From positions 1 to 64,000 of the forward strand of contig CADACW010000011.1 of assembly GCA_902786565.1 (NCBI GenBank): a DNA stretch of 64,000 bases. The letters run 5' to 3'. Origin of the DNA: an uncultured Prevotellaceae bacterium (lineage in GTDB: Bacteria; Bacteroidota; Bacteroidia; Bacteroidales; Bacteroidaceae). Positions within the stretch are counted from its first letter, which is position 1; each line of letters begins with the position of its first letter. A model generated the notes under the pieces. That model had not been told where the DNA came from, did no database searches, and saw nothing but the letters and a program-made list of their open reading frames with translations. Shown piece by piece: positions 42,380-51,039 of this stretch. The translations under genes and the position numbers were made by a program.

Positions 42380-44902
42380 ATGACAAGTCAATTTTCACCA
42401 AAGGTATCTGAAATCCTCGCTTATTCACGCGAAGAGGCAGCAAGGCTGGCCAGCACATCAGTGGGGCCGGAGCACCTGCTGCTGGGTATGATGCGCGTCA
42501 AGGACGGCCCCGTAGACCGGGTGTTCCACCGCTTGCGCCTCAATGTGCCGGGCATCAAGCAGTCGCTCGAACAGAAAGTGCTCAACGACTCGATGGCAAG
42601 CCCGGTCAGCACCACCGAACTGGTGCTCAACGAGGGCGCGTCGAACATTCTGAAGCTGGCCGTGCTCGAGGCACGCATCCAGCACACGCAACGCGTGGAC
42701 GAGGAGCATCTGCTGTTGGCCATCCTGCACGACCAGGTGGACAATGGCGCCAAACAAATTCTGGAGCATAACAACATGAACTACGACGACGTACTCAGCC
42801 TGCTGAAGGCTGGCAACACGGCTTCGGCCGGTACGGGCACCTCCGACATCCTCAGTCTGCCCGACGAGGATGAAGAGGAGGAGACCCCACAGGGAAACAG
42901 CAACACGCAGACGGCCAAGGGCACAAAGGAGAAGTCGAAGACACCTGTCATCGACAATTTCTCGACCGACCTAACACAGGCCGCTGCAGAAGGCAAACTG
43001 GACCCCGTGGTGGGCCGTGAGAAGGAGATTCAGCGCGTGATGGAGATACTGGGCCGTCGTAAGAAAAACAATCCCATACTCATAGGCGAACCGGGTGTGG
43101 GAAAGAGTGCCATCGTGGAAGGCCTGGCGCAACTCATCGCACAGCGCAAGTGCTCGCCCATGTTCTTCGGCAAGCGCATAGTCAGCCTCGACATGACTGG
43201 CATTGTGGCAGGAACGAAGTACAGGGGGCAGTTTGAGGAGCGCATCAAAGCCCTGATGAAAGAAATTGAGCAGAGCCCCGACATCATCGTCTTCATCGAC
43301 GAGATTCACACCATCATCGGAGCCGGAGGCGCGGCTGGTACCATGGACGCTGCCAACATCATGAAGCCGGCACTGGCCAGGGGCACCATACAGTGCATCG
43401 GAGCCACCACGCTGGACGAATATCGCAACAGCATCGAAAAGGACGGCGCACTGGAGCGGCGCTTCCAGAAGGTCGTCGTTGACCCCACCACGGCTGAGGA
43501 GACGCTGCAGATACTCCACAACCTGAAGGACCGCTATGAGCACCACCACCACGTGCAGTTTACCGACGATGCCATACAGGCGTGTGTCAAATTGACAGAA
43601 CGCTACATCAACGACCGCTCATTCCCCGACAAGGCTATCGACGCCATGGACGAGACGGGGTCGAGGGTGCACCTGAAGACGGCGCAGATTCCACCGGAAA
43701 TCACCCACATTGAGGAGGAGCTGAAGACTATCAAGGAGAAAAAGGGTAGGGCAGTGGCCGGTCAGAACTTTGAACTGGCTGCCAGCTACCGAGACCGCCA
43801 GACGGAATTGGAGGCGGAAATGAAGCGCCTGCAGACAGAATGGCAGGAAGGTGCCATGGACGACGGGCAGGTGGTGACCGAGGCCGAGGTGAGCGACGTG
43901 GTGTCGATGATGTCGGGCGTGCCCGTGCAACGGATGGCCGAGAGCGAAGGCGCCCGGCTGAAGGGCATGGCGGGCGAGCTGAAGGCACAAGTAATAGCTC
44001 AAGACAAGGCCATAGACAAGATGGTGAAGGCCATACAGCGCAACCGCGTCGGTCTGAAGGATCCCAATCACCCCATCGGCGCATTCATGTTCCTGGGCCC
44101 GACGGGCGTGGGAAAGACCTATCTGGCCAAGAAACTGGCAGAACAGATGTTCTCGTCGGCCGATGCGCTCATACGTATCGACATGAGCGAATATACCGAG
44201 TCGTTCAACGTAAGCCGCCTCATCGGTGCGCCTCCGGGATACGTGGGCTACGAAGAGGGCGGACAACTGACCGAGCGTGTGCGGCGCAAACCCTATAGCA
44301 TCGTGCTGCTCGACGAGATTGAGAAGGCCCACTCCAACGTGTTCAACCTCCTGCTGCAAGTGCTCGACGAGGGTAGACTGACCGACGGCAACGGGCGGTT
44401 TGTGGACTTCCGCAACACGGTCATCATCATGACCTCAAACGCAGGTACGCGCCAGCTGAAGGACTTCGGCCGCGGCGTGGGCTTCACCGCCACCTCGCTG
44501 GGCGTCAATATGGATGAGCGCGACCGTGAGCATGCCCGCAGCATCGTGCAGAAGGCACTTTCGAAGCAGTTCTCGCCGGAGTTCCTGAACCGTCTCGACG
44601 AAATCATCACCTTCGACCAGCTCGACCTGGAGGCCATCAAGCGCATCGTCGACGTGGAGCTGAAGCCTCTGCGCAAGCGCATCAGCGACCTGGGCTACGA
44701 GATAGACCTTTCCGACGAGGCCAAGGCGTTTGTCGCCACCAAGGGCTACGATGTCCAGTTTGGTGCCCGCCCCTTGAAGCGTGCCCTCCAGAACTACATC
44801 GAGGACGGCATCTGCGAGCTCATCCTAAGCGACACCATAACCCCAGGCACCACCATCCACATCGGCAAGCACCCCGAAAAGGAAGAGCTGACCTTCAGTT
44901 GA
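42380..44902 (+). CDS. clpC: ClpC-type AAA+ unfoldase
   Basis: The protein has 840 residues. The N-terminal Clp repeat domain ([20 protein letters not shown]) is followed by AAA-1 ([16 protein letters not shown] near 230), a UVR-like middle segment ([20 protein letters not shown] near 463) and AAA-2 ([20 protein letters not shown] near 573). RGVGFTATS near 697 contains a VGF loop, the contact that docks on ClpP, which separates ClpC/ClpA from ClpB. It feeds proteins to ClpP for degradation. The gene stands behind a perfect sigma-54 promoter with a leader of about 4 bases, and it ends before a hairpin terminator. Confidence 0.93.
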   Translation: MTSQFSPKVSEILAYSREEAARLASTSVGPEHLLLGMMRVKDGPVDRVFHRLRLNVPGIKQSLEQKVLNDSMASPVSTTELVLNEGASNILKLAVLEARIQHTQRVDEEHLLLAILHDQVDNGAKQILEHNNMNYDDVLSLLKAGNTASAGTGTSDILSLPDEDEEEETPQGNSNTQTAKGTKEKSKTPVIDNFSTDLTQAAAEGKLDPVVGREKEIQRVMEILGRRKKNNPILIGEPGVGKSAIVEGLAQLIAQRKCSPMFFGKRIVSLDMTGIVAGTKYRGQFEERIKALMKEIEQSPDIIVFIDEIHTIIGAGGAAGTMDAANIMKPALARGTIQCIGATTLDEYRNSIEKDGALERRFQKVVVDPTTAEETLQILHNLKDRYEHHHHVQFTDDAIQACVKLTERYINDRSFPDKAIDAMDETGSRVHLKTAQIPPEITHIEEELKTIKEKKGRAVAGQNFELAASYRDRQTELEAEMKRLQTEWQEGAMDDGQVVTEAEVSDVVSMMSGVPVQRMAESEGARLKGMAGELKAQVIAQDKAIDKMVKAIQRNRVGLKDPNHPIGAFMFLGPTGVGKTYLAKKLAEQMFSSADALIRIDMSEYTESFNVSRLIGAPPGYVGYEEGGQLTERVRRKPYSIVLLDEIEKAHSNVFNLLLQVLDEGRLTDGNGRFVDFRNTVIIMTSNAGTRQLKDFGRGVGFTATSLGVNMDERDREHARSIVQKALSKQFSPEFLNRLDEIITFDQLDLEAIKRIVDVELKPLRKRISDLGYEIDLSDEAKAFVATKGYDVQFGARPLKRALQNYIEDGICELILSDTITPGTTIHIGKHPEKEELTFS

Positions 44903-44943
44903 CAATTGCGTTATCTGCTATTCCTCTGGTGTTTGGCAAGAGA

Positions 44944-44980
44944 CATAGGCGCGGAATTGCCGCGCCTATGTTTGCTTGTT
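44944..44980 (+). terminator. Terminator after clpC
   Basis: CATAGGCGCGG (44944-44954) pairs perfectly over 11 bp with CCGCGCCTATG (44960-44970) around AATTG; the following T content is modest (TTTGCTTGTT). Confidence 0.8.
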
Positions 44981-45068
44981 AGAAAGTGGAAAATGCTTAG
45001 ATGGCGTTGTCATGTTTGAGTAGCCTTAGAATTTTCCTGAAAAATTTGGCGGTATGCGAAAAAGTGCG

Positions 45069-45076
45069 TACCTTTG
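45069..45076 (+). promoter_or_regulatory. Promoter of Rpn-type nuclease gene
   Basis: TACCTTTG lies 27 bases before the ATG at 45104. Confidence 0.7.
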
Positions 45077-45103
45077 CCACTGGAAATCAAAGCATAGTGA
45101 ATC

Positions 45104-46066
45104 ATGGAAGAGAGTGAAGGCAGATACATCAATCCTTTTACCGACTACGGTTTCAAGTATCTTTTCGGCTCTGAGCCAAACAAGGAGTTCACGCTGGCAC
45201 TGGTCAACGCCCTGCTGCGCGGGCATGAGGTGATCAAGTCGCTCACGATGCTGCCCACGGAGCAGCTGGGCGACACTCAGGATGACCGCCGTGCCGTCTT
45301 CGACGTGTACTGCGAAAACGAGCAGGGCGACAAGATTATCATTGAGATGCAGAAGGCCGACCAGCAGTATTTCAAGGACCGCAGCATCTATTACTCGTCG
45401 TTCCCTATCCGCTCGCAGGGTGCCAAAGGCCGCTGGCGTTTCGGACTGAAAGCTGTCTATACCATTGGCATACTTGACTTTGTGTTCGATGAGGACAAGG
45501 ACGATGAGGACTATTTCCACCATGAGGTAAAACTGATGGGCATAAACAAGAAAGAGGTTTTCTTCGACAAGCTGACTTACATCTATCTTGAGATGCCGAA
45601 GTTTAGGAAGACGGAGGCGGAGCTGGAGTCGCTTTTCGACAAGTGGCTCTATGCGCTGAAGAACCTGCCGCGTCTCTTGGAGCGTCCAGCCGCCTTGCAG
45701 GAACGCATCTTTAGGAAGTTCTTCGACGTTGCCGAGACTGCTAACCTCTCAAAGGAGGACTATGCGAAATATCTGGAAAGCGAAAAGGTCTACTACGACC
45801 TTGACGGTGCATTCCGCTCGGCCATTGCCAGCGGATTGGTGAAAGGTCGTGCCGAGGGTCGTGCTGAGGGCCGTGCCGAGGGGCGTGCTGAGGGCCGTGC
45901 TGAAGGCCGTGCCGAGGGTCGTGCTGAGGGCCGTGCCGAGGGTCGTGCCGAGGGCATAGAGGAAAACAAACGCGCTACGGCAAAGAAAATGAAAGCCAAG
46001 GGATATGCAACAGCTGAAATAGCGGAGCTGATAGGGCTGTCACCCGATGAGGTGGCAGCACTCTGA
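45104..46066 (+). CDS. Rpn-family PD-(D/E)XK nuclease / putative transposase with (GRAE)9 tract
   Basis: The protein has 320 residues. INPFTDYGFKYLFGSEPNKE at the start, then FDVYCENEQGDKIIIEMQKA (D...ExQ, the PD-(D/E)XK core with D and E-x-Q) near 68, and YYSSFPIRSQ match the Rpn / PDDEXK_2 family, recombination-promoting nucleases spread widely by transfer. From about 247 to 283 it contains nine GRAE repeats, then a helical tail ending AEIAELIGLSPDEVAAL, a helix-turn-helix-like segment. The repeat may form a charged helix or coil of variable length. It has its own promoter and sits next to a tRNA gene. Confidence 0.88.
   Translation: MEESEGRYINPFTDYGFKYLFGSEPNKEFTLALVNALLRGHEVIKSLTMLPTEQLGDTQDDRRAVFDVYCENEQGDKIIIEMQKADQQYFKDRSIYYSSFPIRSQGAKGRWRFGLKAVYTIGILDFVFDEDKDDEDYFHHEVKLMGINKKEVFFDKLTYIYLEMPKFRKTEAELESLFDKWLYALKNLPRLLERPAALQERIFRKFFDVAETANLSKEDYAKYLESEKVYYDLDGAFRSAIASGLVKGRAEGRAEGRAEGRAEGRAEGRAEGRAEGRAEGRAEGIEENKRATAKKMKAKGYATAEIAELIGLSPDEVAAL
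45845..45952 (+). repeat. Nine tandem 12-bp units within nuclease gene
   Basis: 108 bp of GGyCGTGCyGAr units encode GRAE nine times. The period is a multiple of 3, so gain or loss of units keeps the frame. The third positions vary between units. Confidence 0.92.
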
Positions 46067-46149
46067 TAAAGCGGAAGACGGAGTAAGCCATTTTCGCCTT
46101 GTTTAGGTAATTTAACAGCTGACCCAGTATCGGCTGTCCGAGAAAATGT

Positions 46150-46157
46150 GTACTTTT
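46150..46157 (+). promoter_or_regulatory. Promoter of candidate small RNA
   Basis: TACTTTTG fits TAnnTTTG. On the other strand TATCTTTG (46194-46201) points the opposite way, so two promoters face each other within 50 bp. Confidence 0.5.
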
Positions 46158-46161
46158 GCCC

Positions 46162-46243
46162 ATGATTTGGTTATCTGTTTTGTTTAGCGACTGCAAAGAT
46201 AGCCAAAAGGGCTGATTCTCGTGTGAGAGTCAGCCCAATTTTT
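46162..46243 (+). ncRNA. Candidate small RNA or 17-codon gene
   Basis: A TAnnTTTG promoter at 46150 and a strong hairpin with U-tract ending at 46243 bound a transcript of about 80 bases in a 356-bp gene-free gap. Within it a frame from the ATG at 46162 reads MIWLSVLFSDCKDSQKG and stops inside the hairpin. It could be a small regulatory RNA, a tiny peptide gene, or a relic; nothing identifies a known RNA family. Confidence 0.4.
46209..46243 (+). terminator. Strong hairpin terminator upstream of tRNA-Val
   Basis: GGGCTGATTCTC (46209-46220) pairs with GAGAGTCAGCCC (46225-46236) over 12 bp with one G-U pair and a GTGT loop, then AATTTTTC. Confidence 0.85.
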
Positions 46244-46383
46244 CTTTATGCACACACGTGCGCGAGAATGTCAATGTTTAGCGGACAGTAATAATATGTC
46301 TTATACTTATTTCCCATTGCGTCAGTTTACCTACAAAGATAAAAAAAGATGTGAAAAAATTTGGTGGTTTCAGGGAAAAACCG

Positions 46384-46391
46384 TACCTTTG
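46384..46391 (+). promoter_or_regulatory. Promoter of tRNA-Val
   Basis: TACCTTTG with an upstream AAATTTGGTGGTTTCAG block shared with the tRNA-Pro promoter. Confidence 0.8.
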
Positions 46392-46422
46392 CACCCGCTT
46401 AACAGAAAAGTACAAAGGTCAG

Positions 46423-46497
46423 GGGCGTTTAGCTCAGTTGGTTTAGAGCATCTGCCTTACAAGCAGAGGGTCGGCGGTTCGAATCCGTCAACGCCCA
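46423..46497 (+). tRNA. tRNA-Val (anticodon TAC)
   Basis: A full cloverleaf: acceptor GGGCGTT pairs with AACGCCC, T8-A9, D arm GCTC/GAGC, anticodon arm TCTGC-CTTACAA-GCAGA with anticodon TAC, T arm CGGCG-GTTCGAA-TCCGTC region, discriminator A. No CCA is encoded. It is followed by a terminator at 46528. Confidence 0.95.
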
Positions 46498-46527
46498 CCT
46501 AAGGAAGAAGAAAATGACCGATATGAT

Positions 46528-46551
46528 GTTGCGACTCAGTCGCAACTTTTC
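46528..46551 (+). terminator. Terminator after tRNA-Val
   Basis: GTTGCGACT (46528-46536) and AGTCGCAAC (46538-46546) form a near-perfect palindrome followed by TTTTC. It lies 26 bases upstream of purB. Confidence 0.75.
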
Positions 46552-46572
46552 ATTTCAAGGATAATTAAGACA

Positions 46573-47928
46573 ATGGAACTTAGTGCACTGACAGCCGTCT
46601 CGCCTATTGACGGCAGATACCATGGCAAGACGGAAATTTTGGGCGACTATTTCTCGGAGTATGCATTGATAAAGTATCGCGTACGCGTGGAAATAGAATA
46701 TTTTATAGCTCTTTGCCAAACTCCACTACCACAACTTGAGCGTTTCCCGCAACAGCTGTTTGAGCCGTTGCGCGACATCTATCGCAACTTCACCGTGGCT
46801 GACGCACAGCGGGTGAAGGACATCGAGGCTGTCACCAACCACGACGTGAAGGCAGTGGAATATTTTGTGAAGGAGAAAATGGACGGAATGGATATTCCAC
46901 AGCTTGACACCTTCAAGAATTTCGTCCATTTCGGTCTCACCTCGCAGGATATCAACAACACCAGTGTGCCACTCTCGCTGAAGGAGGCCCTGGAGCAGAC
47001 TTTCGTGCCCCAGCTGGAGCAACTCATTGAGCAAATCAACGACCTGGCCGAGGAATGGCGCAACATACCGATGCTCGCCCGCACGCATGGGCAGCCGGCT
47101 TCGCCCACCCACCTGGGCAAGGAGCTGCGCGTCTACGTCTACCGTCTGGAGGAACAGCTGCGCAGTCTGCAGGACACGCCAGTAACGGCCAAGTTCGGTG
47201 GTGCCACCGGCAATTTCAACGCCCATCATGTGGCCTATCCGCAGTACGACTGGGCCGATTGGGCCGACCGTTTTGTCGCTGACAAACTGGGGCTGGAGCG
47301 TGAACAGTATACTACACAGATATCCAACTATGACAATTTGGCTGCCGTCTGCGACGCTCTGCGACGCATCAACACCATTATCATCGACCTGGACCGCGAC
47401 GTGTGGATGTACATCTCGATGGAGTACTTCAAACAGCGCATCAAGGCCGGCGAGGTGGGCTCAAGCGCTATGCCCCACAAGGTGAACCCCATTGACTTTG
47501 AGAACAGCGAGGGCAATATGGGCATGGCCAACGCGTTGCTTGCTTTCCTGGCACAGAAACTGCCAGTGAGCCGTCTGCAGAGAGACCTCACCGACAGTAC
47601 CGTGCTGCGCAACATCGGTATGCCTTTGGCCCACGCCCTGATTGCTATTCAGAGCACAGCCAAAGGACTGGGCAAGCTCATCCTCAACGAGGAGCGCATC
47701 AGCCAAGACCTGGAAAACTGCTGGCCCGTGGTGGCAGAAGCCATTCAGACCATTCTGCGGCGTGAGGGCTATCCCAATCCCTACGAGACGCTGAAGCAAC
47801 TCACACGCACCAATCAGAAAATAACACAACAAGCCATACAAGAATTTATTATGACACTTGATGTCAGCGATGATGTCAAGCAGGAACTCAATCAAATCAC
47901 ACCACACAATTACACAGGACTATATTAA
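46573..47928 (+). CDS. purB: Adenylosuccinate lyase
   Basis: The protein has 451 residues. LTAVSPIDGRYHGKTEIL at the start and GSSAMPHKVNPIDFENSEGN near 298 (fumarase-superfamily signature with the catalytic Ser loop) mark the E. coli-like PurB branch. THGQPASPT near 174 contains a catalytic His. It releases fumarate from SAICAR and adenylosuccinate in purine and AMP synthesis. Two genes for tRNA/rRNA function follow closely. Confidence 0.96.
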   Translation: MELSALTAVSPIDGRYHGKTEILGDYFSEYALIKYRVRVEIEYFIALCQTPLPQLERFPQQLFEPLRDIYRNFTVADAQRVKDIEAVTNHDVKAVEYFVKEKMDGMDIPQLDTFKNFVHFGLTSQDINNTSVPLSLKEALEQTFVPQLEQLIEQINDLAEEWRNIPMLARTHGQPASPTHLGKELRVYVYRLEEQLRSLQDTPVTAKFGGATGNFNAHHVAYPQYDWADWADRFVADKLGLEREQYTTQISNYDNLAAVCDALRRINTIIIDLDRDVWMYISMEYFKQRIKAGEVGSSAMPHKVNPIDFENSEGNMGMANALLAFLAQKLPVSRLQRDLTDSTVLRNIGMPLAHALIAIQSTAKGLGKLILNEERISQDLENCWPVVAEAIQTILRREGYPNPYETLKQLTRTNQKITQQAIQEFIMTLDVSDDVKQELNQITPHNYTGLY

Positions 47929-47947
47929 CAAAAAAACACTGACAACC

Positions 47948-49306
47948 ATGGATTTCGACAACGAGAAGAACAAGGAGCAGCAACTCCCCGAACAGAATGC
48001 TAGCCGCGAAGGCTACCAGAGAGAATTCCGTCCTGCCGGACGTTCACCGCGTCCGCGCATACATAGTGCACAACGGCCTGCCGCTGGCGGTTACGACCGC
48101 TTCAACAGACGGCAGACCGGCGACGAGGAAGGCTTCCGTCCGGAAGGCTTCGGAGCAAGCCTGCAGGGTCAGGCACCTCAACGCCCCTATTATGCGCGAA
48201 CCAATAATAATTATAATAATAATGGCTATCAGCAGCGTGGCGGCTATCAGCCCCGTCAGCAGGGGGGATATAGGCCACGTTTCAACCAGGATGGCGACGG
48301 CCAGCAGGCCGGCGGCTATCAGCCTCGCCAGCAGTATCAGCAGCGTGGCGGCTACCAGCCCCGTCAGCAGAATGGTGAATACCAGCAGCGCGGCGGCTAT
48401 CAGCCCCGTCAGCAGGGTGGCTATCAGCAGTATGGCCAGGGCGGCCAAGGCGGACAGTACGGACAGAGGCCCCGCAAGCCCTATGGCAAGCAGGGCGGCT
48501 ATCGCCAGCGCACTGCCGACTACGATCCCAATGCAAAGTATTCGATGAAGAAGCGCATAGAGTATAAGGAGCAGAACTATGACCCCAACGAGCCTATCCG
48601 TCTGAACAAGTTCCTTGCCAATGCCGGCGTTTGCAGCCGTCGCGAAGCAGATGAGTTCATTCAGGCTGGCGTCGTCACCGTCAACGGACAAGTGGCCACC
48701 GAACTGGGCACCAAGGTGATGCGTACTGACGTTATCCATTTCCACGACCAGCTTGTCAGTCTTGAGAAGAAGGTCTACGTGCTCCTCAACAAGCCCAAGG
48801 ACTATGTCACCACAAGTGATGACCCACAGCAGCGGAAGACCGTGATGGACTTGGTGAAGAATGCCTGCCCGGAGCGCATTTACCCCGTTGGGCGGCTTGA
48901 CCGCAATACTACGGGCGTACTGCTGCTCACCAACGATGGCGACCTGGCATCTAAGCTGACCCATCCCAAGTACCTGAAGAAGAAGATTTACCATGTCTAT
49001 CTGGATCGTAACGTCACGGCCCATGATATGCAGGCCATCGCCGACGGCATCACCCTTGACGACGGCGAGATAAAGGCAGACGACATCCAGTATGCCGACC
49101 CCAACGACAAGAAGCAGGTGGGCATCGAAATTCATTCGGGCAAGAACCGCATCGTCCGCCGTATCTTCGAGAGCCTTGGCTACCGCGTCACCCGACTTGA
49201 CCGTGTGCAGTTTGCAGGCCTCACTAAGAAGAACCTGCGCCGGGGCGACTGGCGTTACCTCACTGAGGAGGAGGTTGACCGCCTCCGCATGGGGTCGTAT
49301 GAGTAA
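47948..49306 (+). CDS. RluB/RsuA-type pseudouridine synthase with low-complexity N-terminus
   Basis: The protein has 452 residues. Residues 1-205 are low complexity, rich in Gly, Gln, Arg and Tyr, with repeats such as QRGGYQPRQQ and a NNNYNNNG block. From about 218 comes an S4 domain (IRLNKFLANAGVCSRREADE), then the RsuA/RluB catalytic domain with YPVGRLDRNTTGVLLLTNDG near 317 containing the catalytic Asp. It converts a uridine in rRNA (23S or 16S) to pseudouridine. RG- and Q-rich tails on such enzymes occur in Bacteroidetes and may bind RNA or promote condensation; this is inference. It lies 19 bp after purB. Confidence 0.92.
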   Translation: MDFDNEKNKEQQLPEQNASREGYQREFRPAGRSPRPRIHSAQRPAAGGYDRFNRRQTGDEEGFRPEGFGASLQGQAPQRPYYARTNNNYNNNGYQQRGGYQPRQQGGYRPRFNQDGDGQQAGGYQPRQQYQQRGGYQPRQQNGEYQQRGGYQPRQQGGYQQYGQGGQGGQYGQRPRKPYGKQGGYRQRTADYDPNAKYSMKKRIEYKEQNYDPNEPIRLNKFLANAGVCSRREADEFIQAGVVTVNGQVATELGTKVMRTDVIHFHDQLVSLEKKVYVLLNKPKDYVTTSDDPQQRKTVMDLVKNACPERIYPVGRLDRNTTGVLLLTNDGDLASKLTHPKYLKKKIYHVYLDRNVTAHDMQAIADGITLDDGEIKADDIQYADPNDKKQVGIEIHSGKNRIVRRIFESLGYRVTRLDRVQFAGLTKKNLRRGDWRYLTEEEVDRLRMGSYE

Positions 49307-49327
49307 AACCTATAACCATCAGCAACA

Positions 49328-50767
49328 ATGAAAAGAACGAAAATCATCGATGTGCTGAAAAGCACCGAATATGGTAAAGAAGTCTGCGTCAAGGGCTGGG
49401 TGAGGACTCACCGCAGTTCTAAGGCTGTCGACTTTATTGCCCTCAACGACGGTTCCACCATCAAGAATGTCCAGATTGTCGTTGACCCCGCTTCCTGTCC
49501 TGTTAGCGGCGAAGGTTTCACCGCCACCCTGAAGGATGTCACCACCGGTGCATGCATCTGTGCCAAGGGTACGCTTGTTGAGAGTCCCGCAGCCGGACAA
49601 CCCTCCGAGATTCAGGCTACTGAGATTGTCGTCTACGGTCTCTGCGACAACACCTACCCCATGCAGAAGAAGGGGCAGAGCTTTGAGGTGATGCGCAAGA
49701 ACGCTCACCTCCGTCTGCGCACCAACACCTTCGGGGCCATCATGCGCATACGCCACAATATGGCCATAGCCATCCACAAGTACTTCCACGACCATGGCTT
49801 CTACTATTTCAACACGCCGCTCATCACCGCCAGTGACTGCGAGGGAGCAGGAAATATGTTCCAGGTGACCACGAAGAACCTCTACGACCTGAAGAAGGAC
49901 GAAAAGGGAAACATCATCTACGACGATGACTTCTTTGGAGAGCAGACATCTCTCACCGTCAGCGGACAGCTGGAAGGCGAGCTGGGAGCCACAGCCTTGG
50001 GAGCCATCTACACTTTCGGTCCCACCTTCCGTGCCGAGAACAGCAATACACCGCGGCACTTGGCCGAGTTCTGGATGGTCGAGCCCGAAGTGGCCTTTAT
50101 GAATCAGGAAGAGCTGATGGACCTTGAAGAGGACTTTATCAAATATTGTGTGCAGTGGGCACTCGACAATTGCCAGGACGACCTTGCCTTCCTCAACCAG
50201 ATGGTCGACAAGTCGCTCCTGCAGCGCTTGCAGTCTGTCATCAGCACCAGCTTTGTCCGCCTCACCTATACCGAGGGCATCGACATCCTGCAGAAAGCCA
50301 TTGCCGACGGACACAAGTTCGAGTTCCCGTGCCAGTGGGGCGACGACCTTGCCTCAGAGCATGAGCGCTACCTGGTGGAGGAGCATTTCAAGAAACCAGT
50401 CATCATGACCGACTATCCCTCCGCCATCAAGGCATTCTATATGAAGCAGAACGGCACCAAAGGCTACAAGGGCATAGTAGCCCCAGGCCCCACCATGCAG
50501 GGCACCGACGTACTCTTCCCTCAGATTGGCGAAATCATCGGCGGCAGCGTCCGCGAAGAAAACTACGACAAGCTGATGGCAGAGATCAAAGCCCGCCAGA
50601 TGGAGACTGACAAGCTGTGGTGGTATCTTGATACGCGCCGTTACGGCTCCTGCCCGCACGCCGGCTTCGGACTGGGTTTTGAGCGGCTCATTCTCTTCGT
50701 CACGGGCATGCAGAACATCCGCGATGTCATACCTTTTCCGCGCACGCCCAAATCCGCCGATTTCTAA
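49328..50767 (+). CDS. asnS: Asparaginyl-tRNA synthetase
   Basis: The protein has 479 residues. An N-terminal OB fold ([20 protein letters not shown]) binds the anticodon. The class II core follows with motif 2 [20 protein letters not shown] near 219 and motif 3 [20 protein letters not shown] near 443. The [11 protein letters not shown] stretch separates AsnRS from AspRS. It charges tRNA-Asn. It begins 21 bp after the pseudouridine synthase gene. Confidence 0.96.
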   Translation: MKRTKIIDVLKSTEYGKEVCVKGWVRTHRSSKAVDFIALNDGSTIKNVQIVVDPASCPVSGEGFTATLKDVTTGACICAKGTLVESPAAGQPSEIQATEIVVYGLCDNTYPMQKKGQSFEVMRKNAHLRLRTNTFGAIMRIRHNMAIAIHKYFHDHGFYYFNTPLITASDCEGAGNMFQVTTKNLYDLKKDEKGNIIYDDDFFGEQTSLTVSGQLEGELGATALGAIYTFGPTFRAENSNTPRHLAEFWMVEPEVAFMNQEELMDLEEDFIKYCVQWALDNCQDDLAFLNQMVDKSLLQRLQSVISTSFVRLTYTEGIDILQKAIADGHKFEFPCQWGDDLASEHERYLVEEHFKKPVIMTDYPSAIKAFYMKQNGTKGYKGIVAPGPTMQGTDVLFPQIGEIIGGSVREENYDKLMAEIKARQMETDKLWWYLDTRRYGSCPHAGFGLGFERLILFVTGMQNIRDVIPFPRTPKSADF

Positions 50768-50871
50768 TCCGCGCCAATGTGTAAGAAAGTCCAAAACCCA
50801 ATTTAGCACAAATTTTTACGCCTTTTTCAAAAAAAAAATTAAAAATATTTGCACATAATTGGATTAATGAC

Positions 50872-51039
50872 TATATTTGCACCCAAAAAACGTATCTCCC
50901 GCGGAGGAGACACGCAAATTAGTGAGTGAAAAGTATTCAAACAAGATGCCAATGAAGATAAAGAAAGAGAGGAGAAATTAGCGAGAATCGCAAACAAAAA
51001 CACTTTTTATATTAATTTTTTAATTTAATTCAAATTCTT
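50872..51039 (+). promoter_or_regulatory. Promoter and 160-base leader of the large lipoprotein gene
   Basis: TATATTTG (50872-50879) is the -7 element. The leader of about 155 bases is long for this genome; it holds a TCTCC-cgcg-GGAGA hairpin near 50895-50911, purine-rich stretches (AAAGAAAGAGAGGAGAAATT) and an AT-rich end before the ATG. A long A/T-rich leader fits a highly expressed gene. No riboswitch class is recognised. Confidence 0.65.

Noticed and set aside
45793..45999. 68-codon minus-strand frame encoding Ser-Ala-Arg-Pro repeats
   Set aside because: Mirror image of the 12-bp GRAE repeat on the coding strand.
45975..46163. 63-codon minus-strand gene behind a TATCTTTG element
   Set aside because: It overlaps the end of the nuclease gene, has no recognisable features, and could be chance; the promoter is noted under the candidate small RNA.
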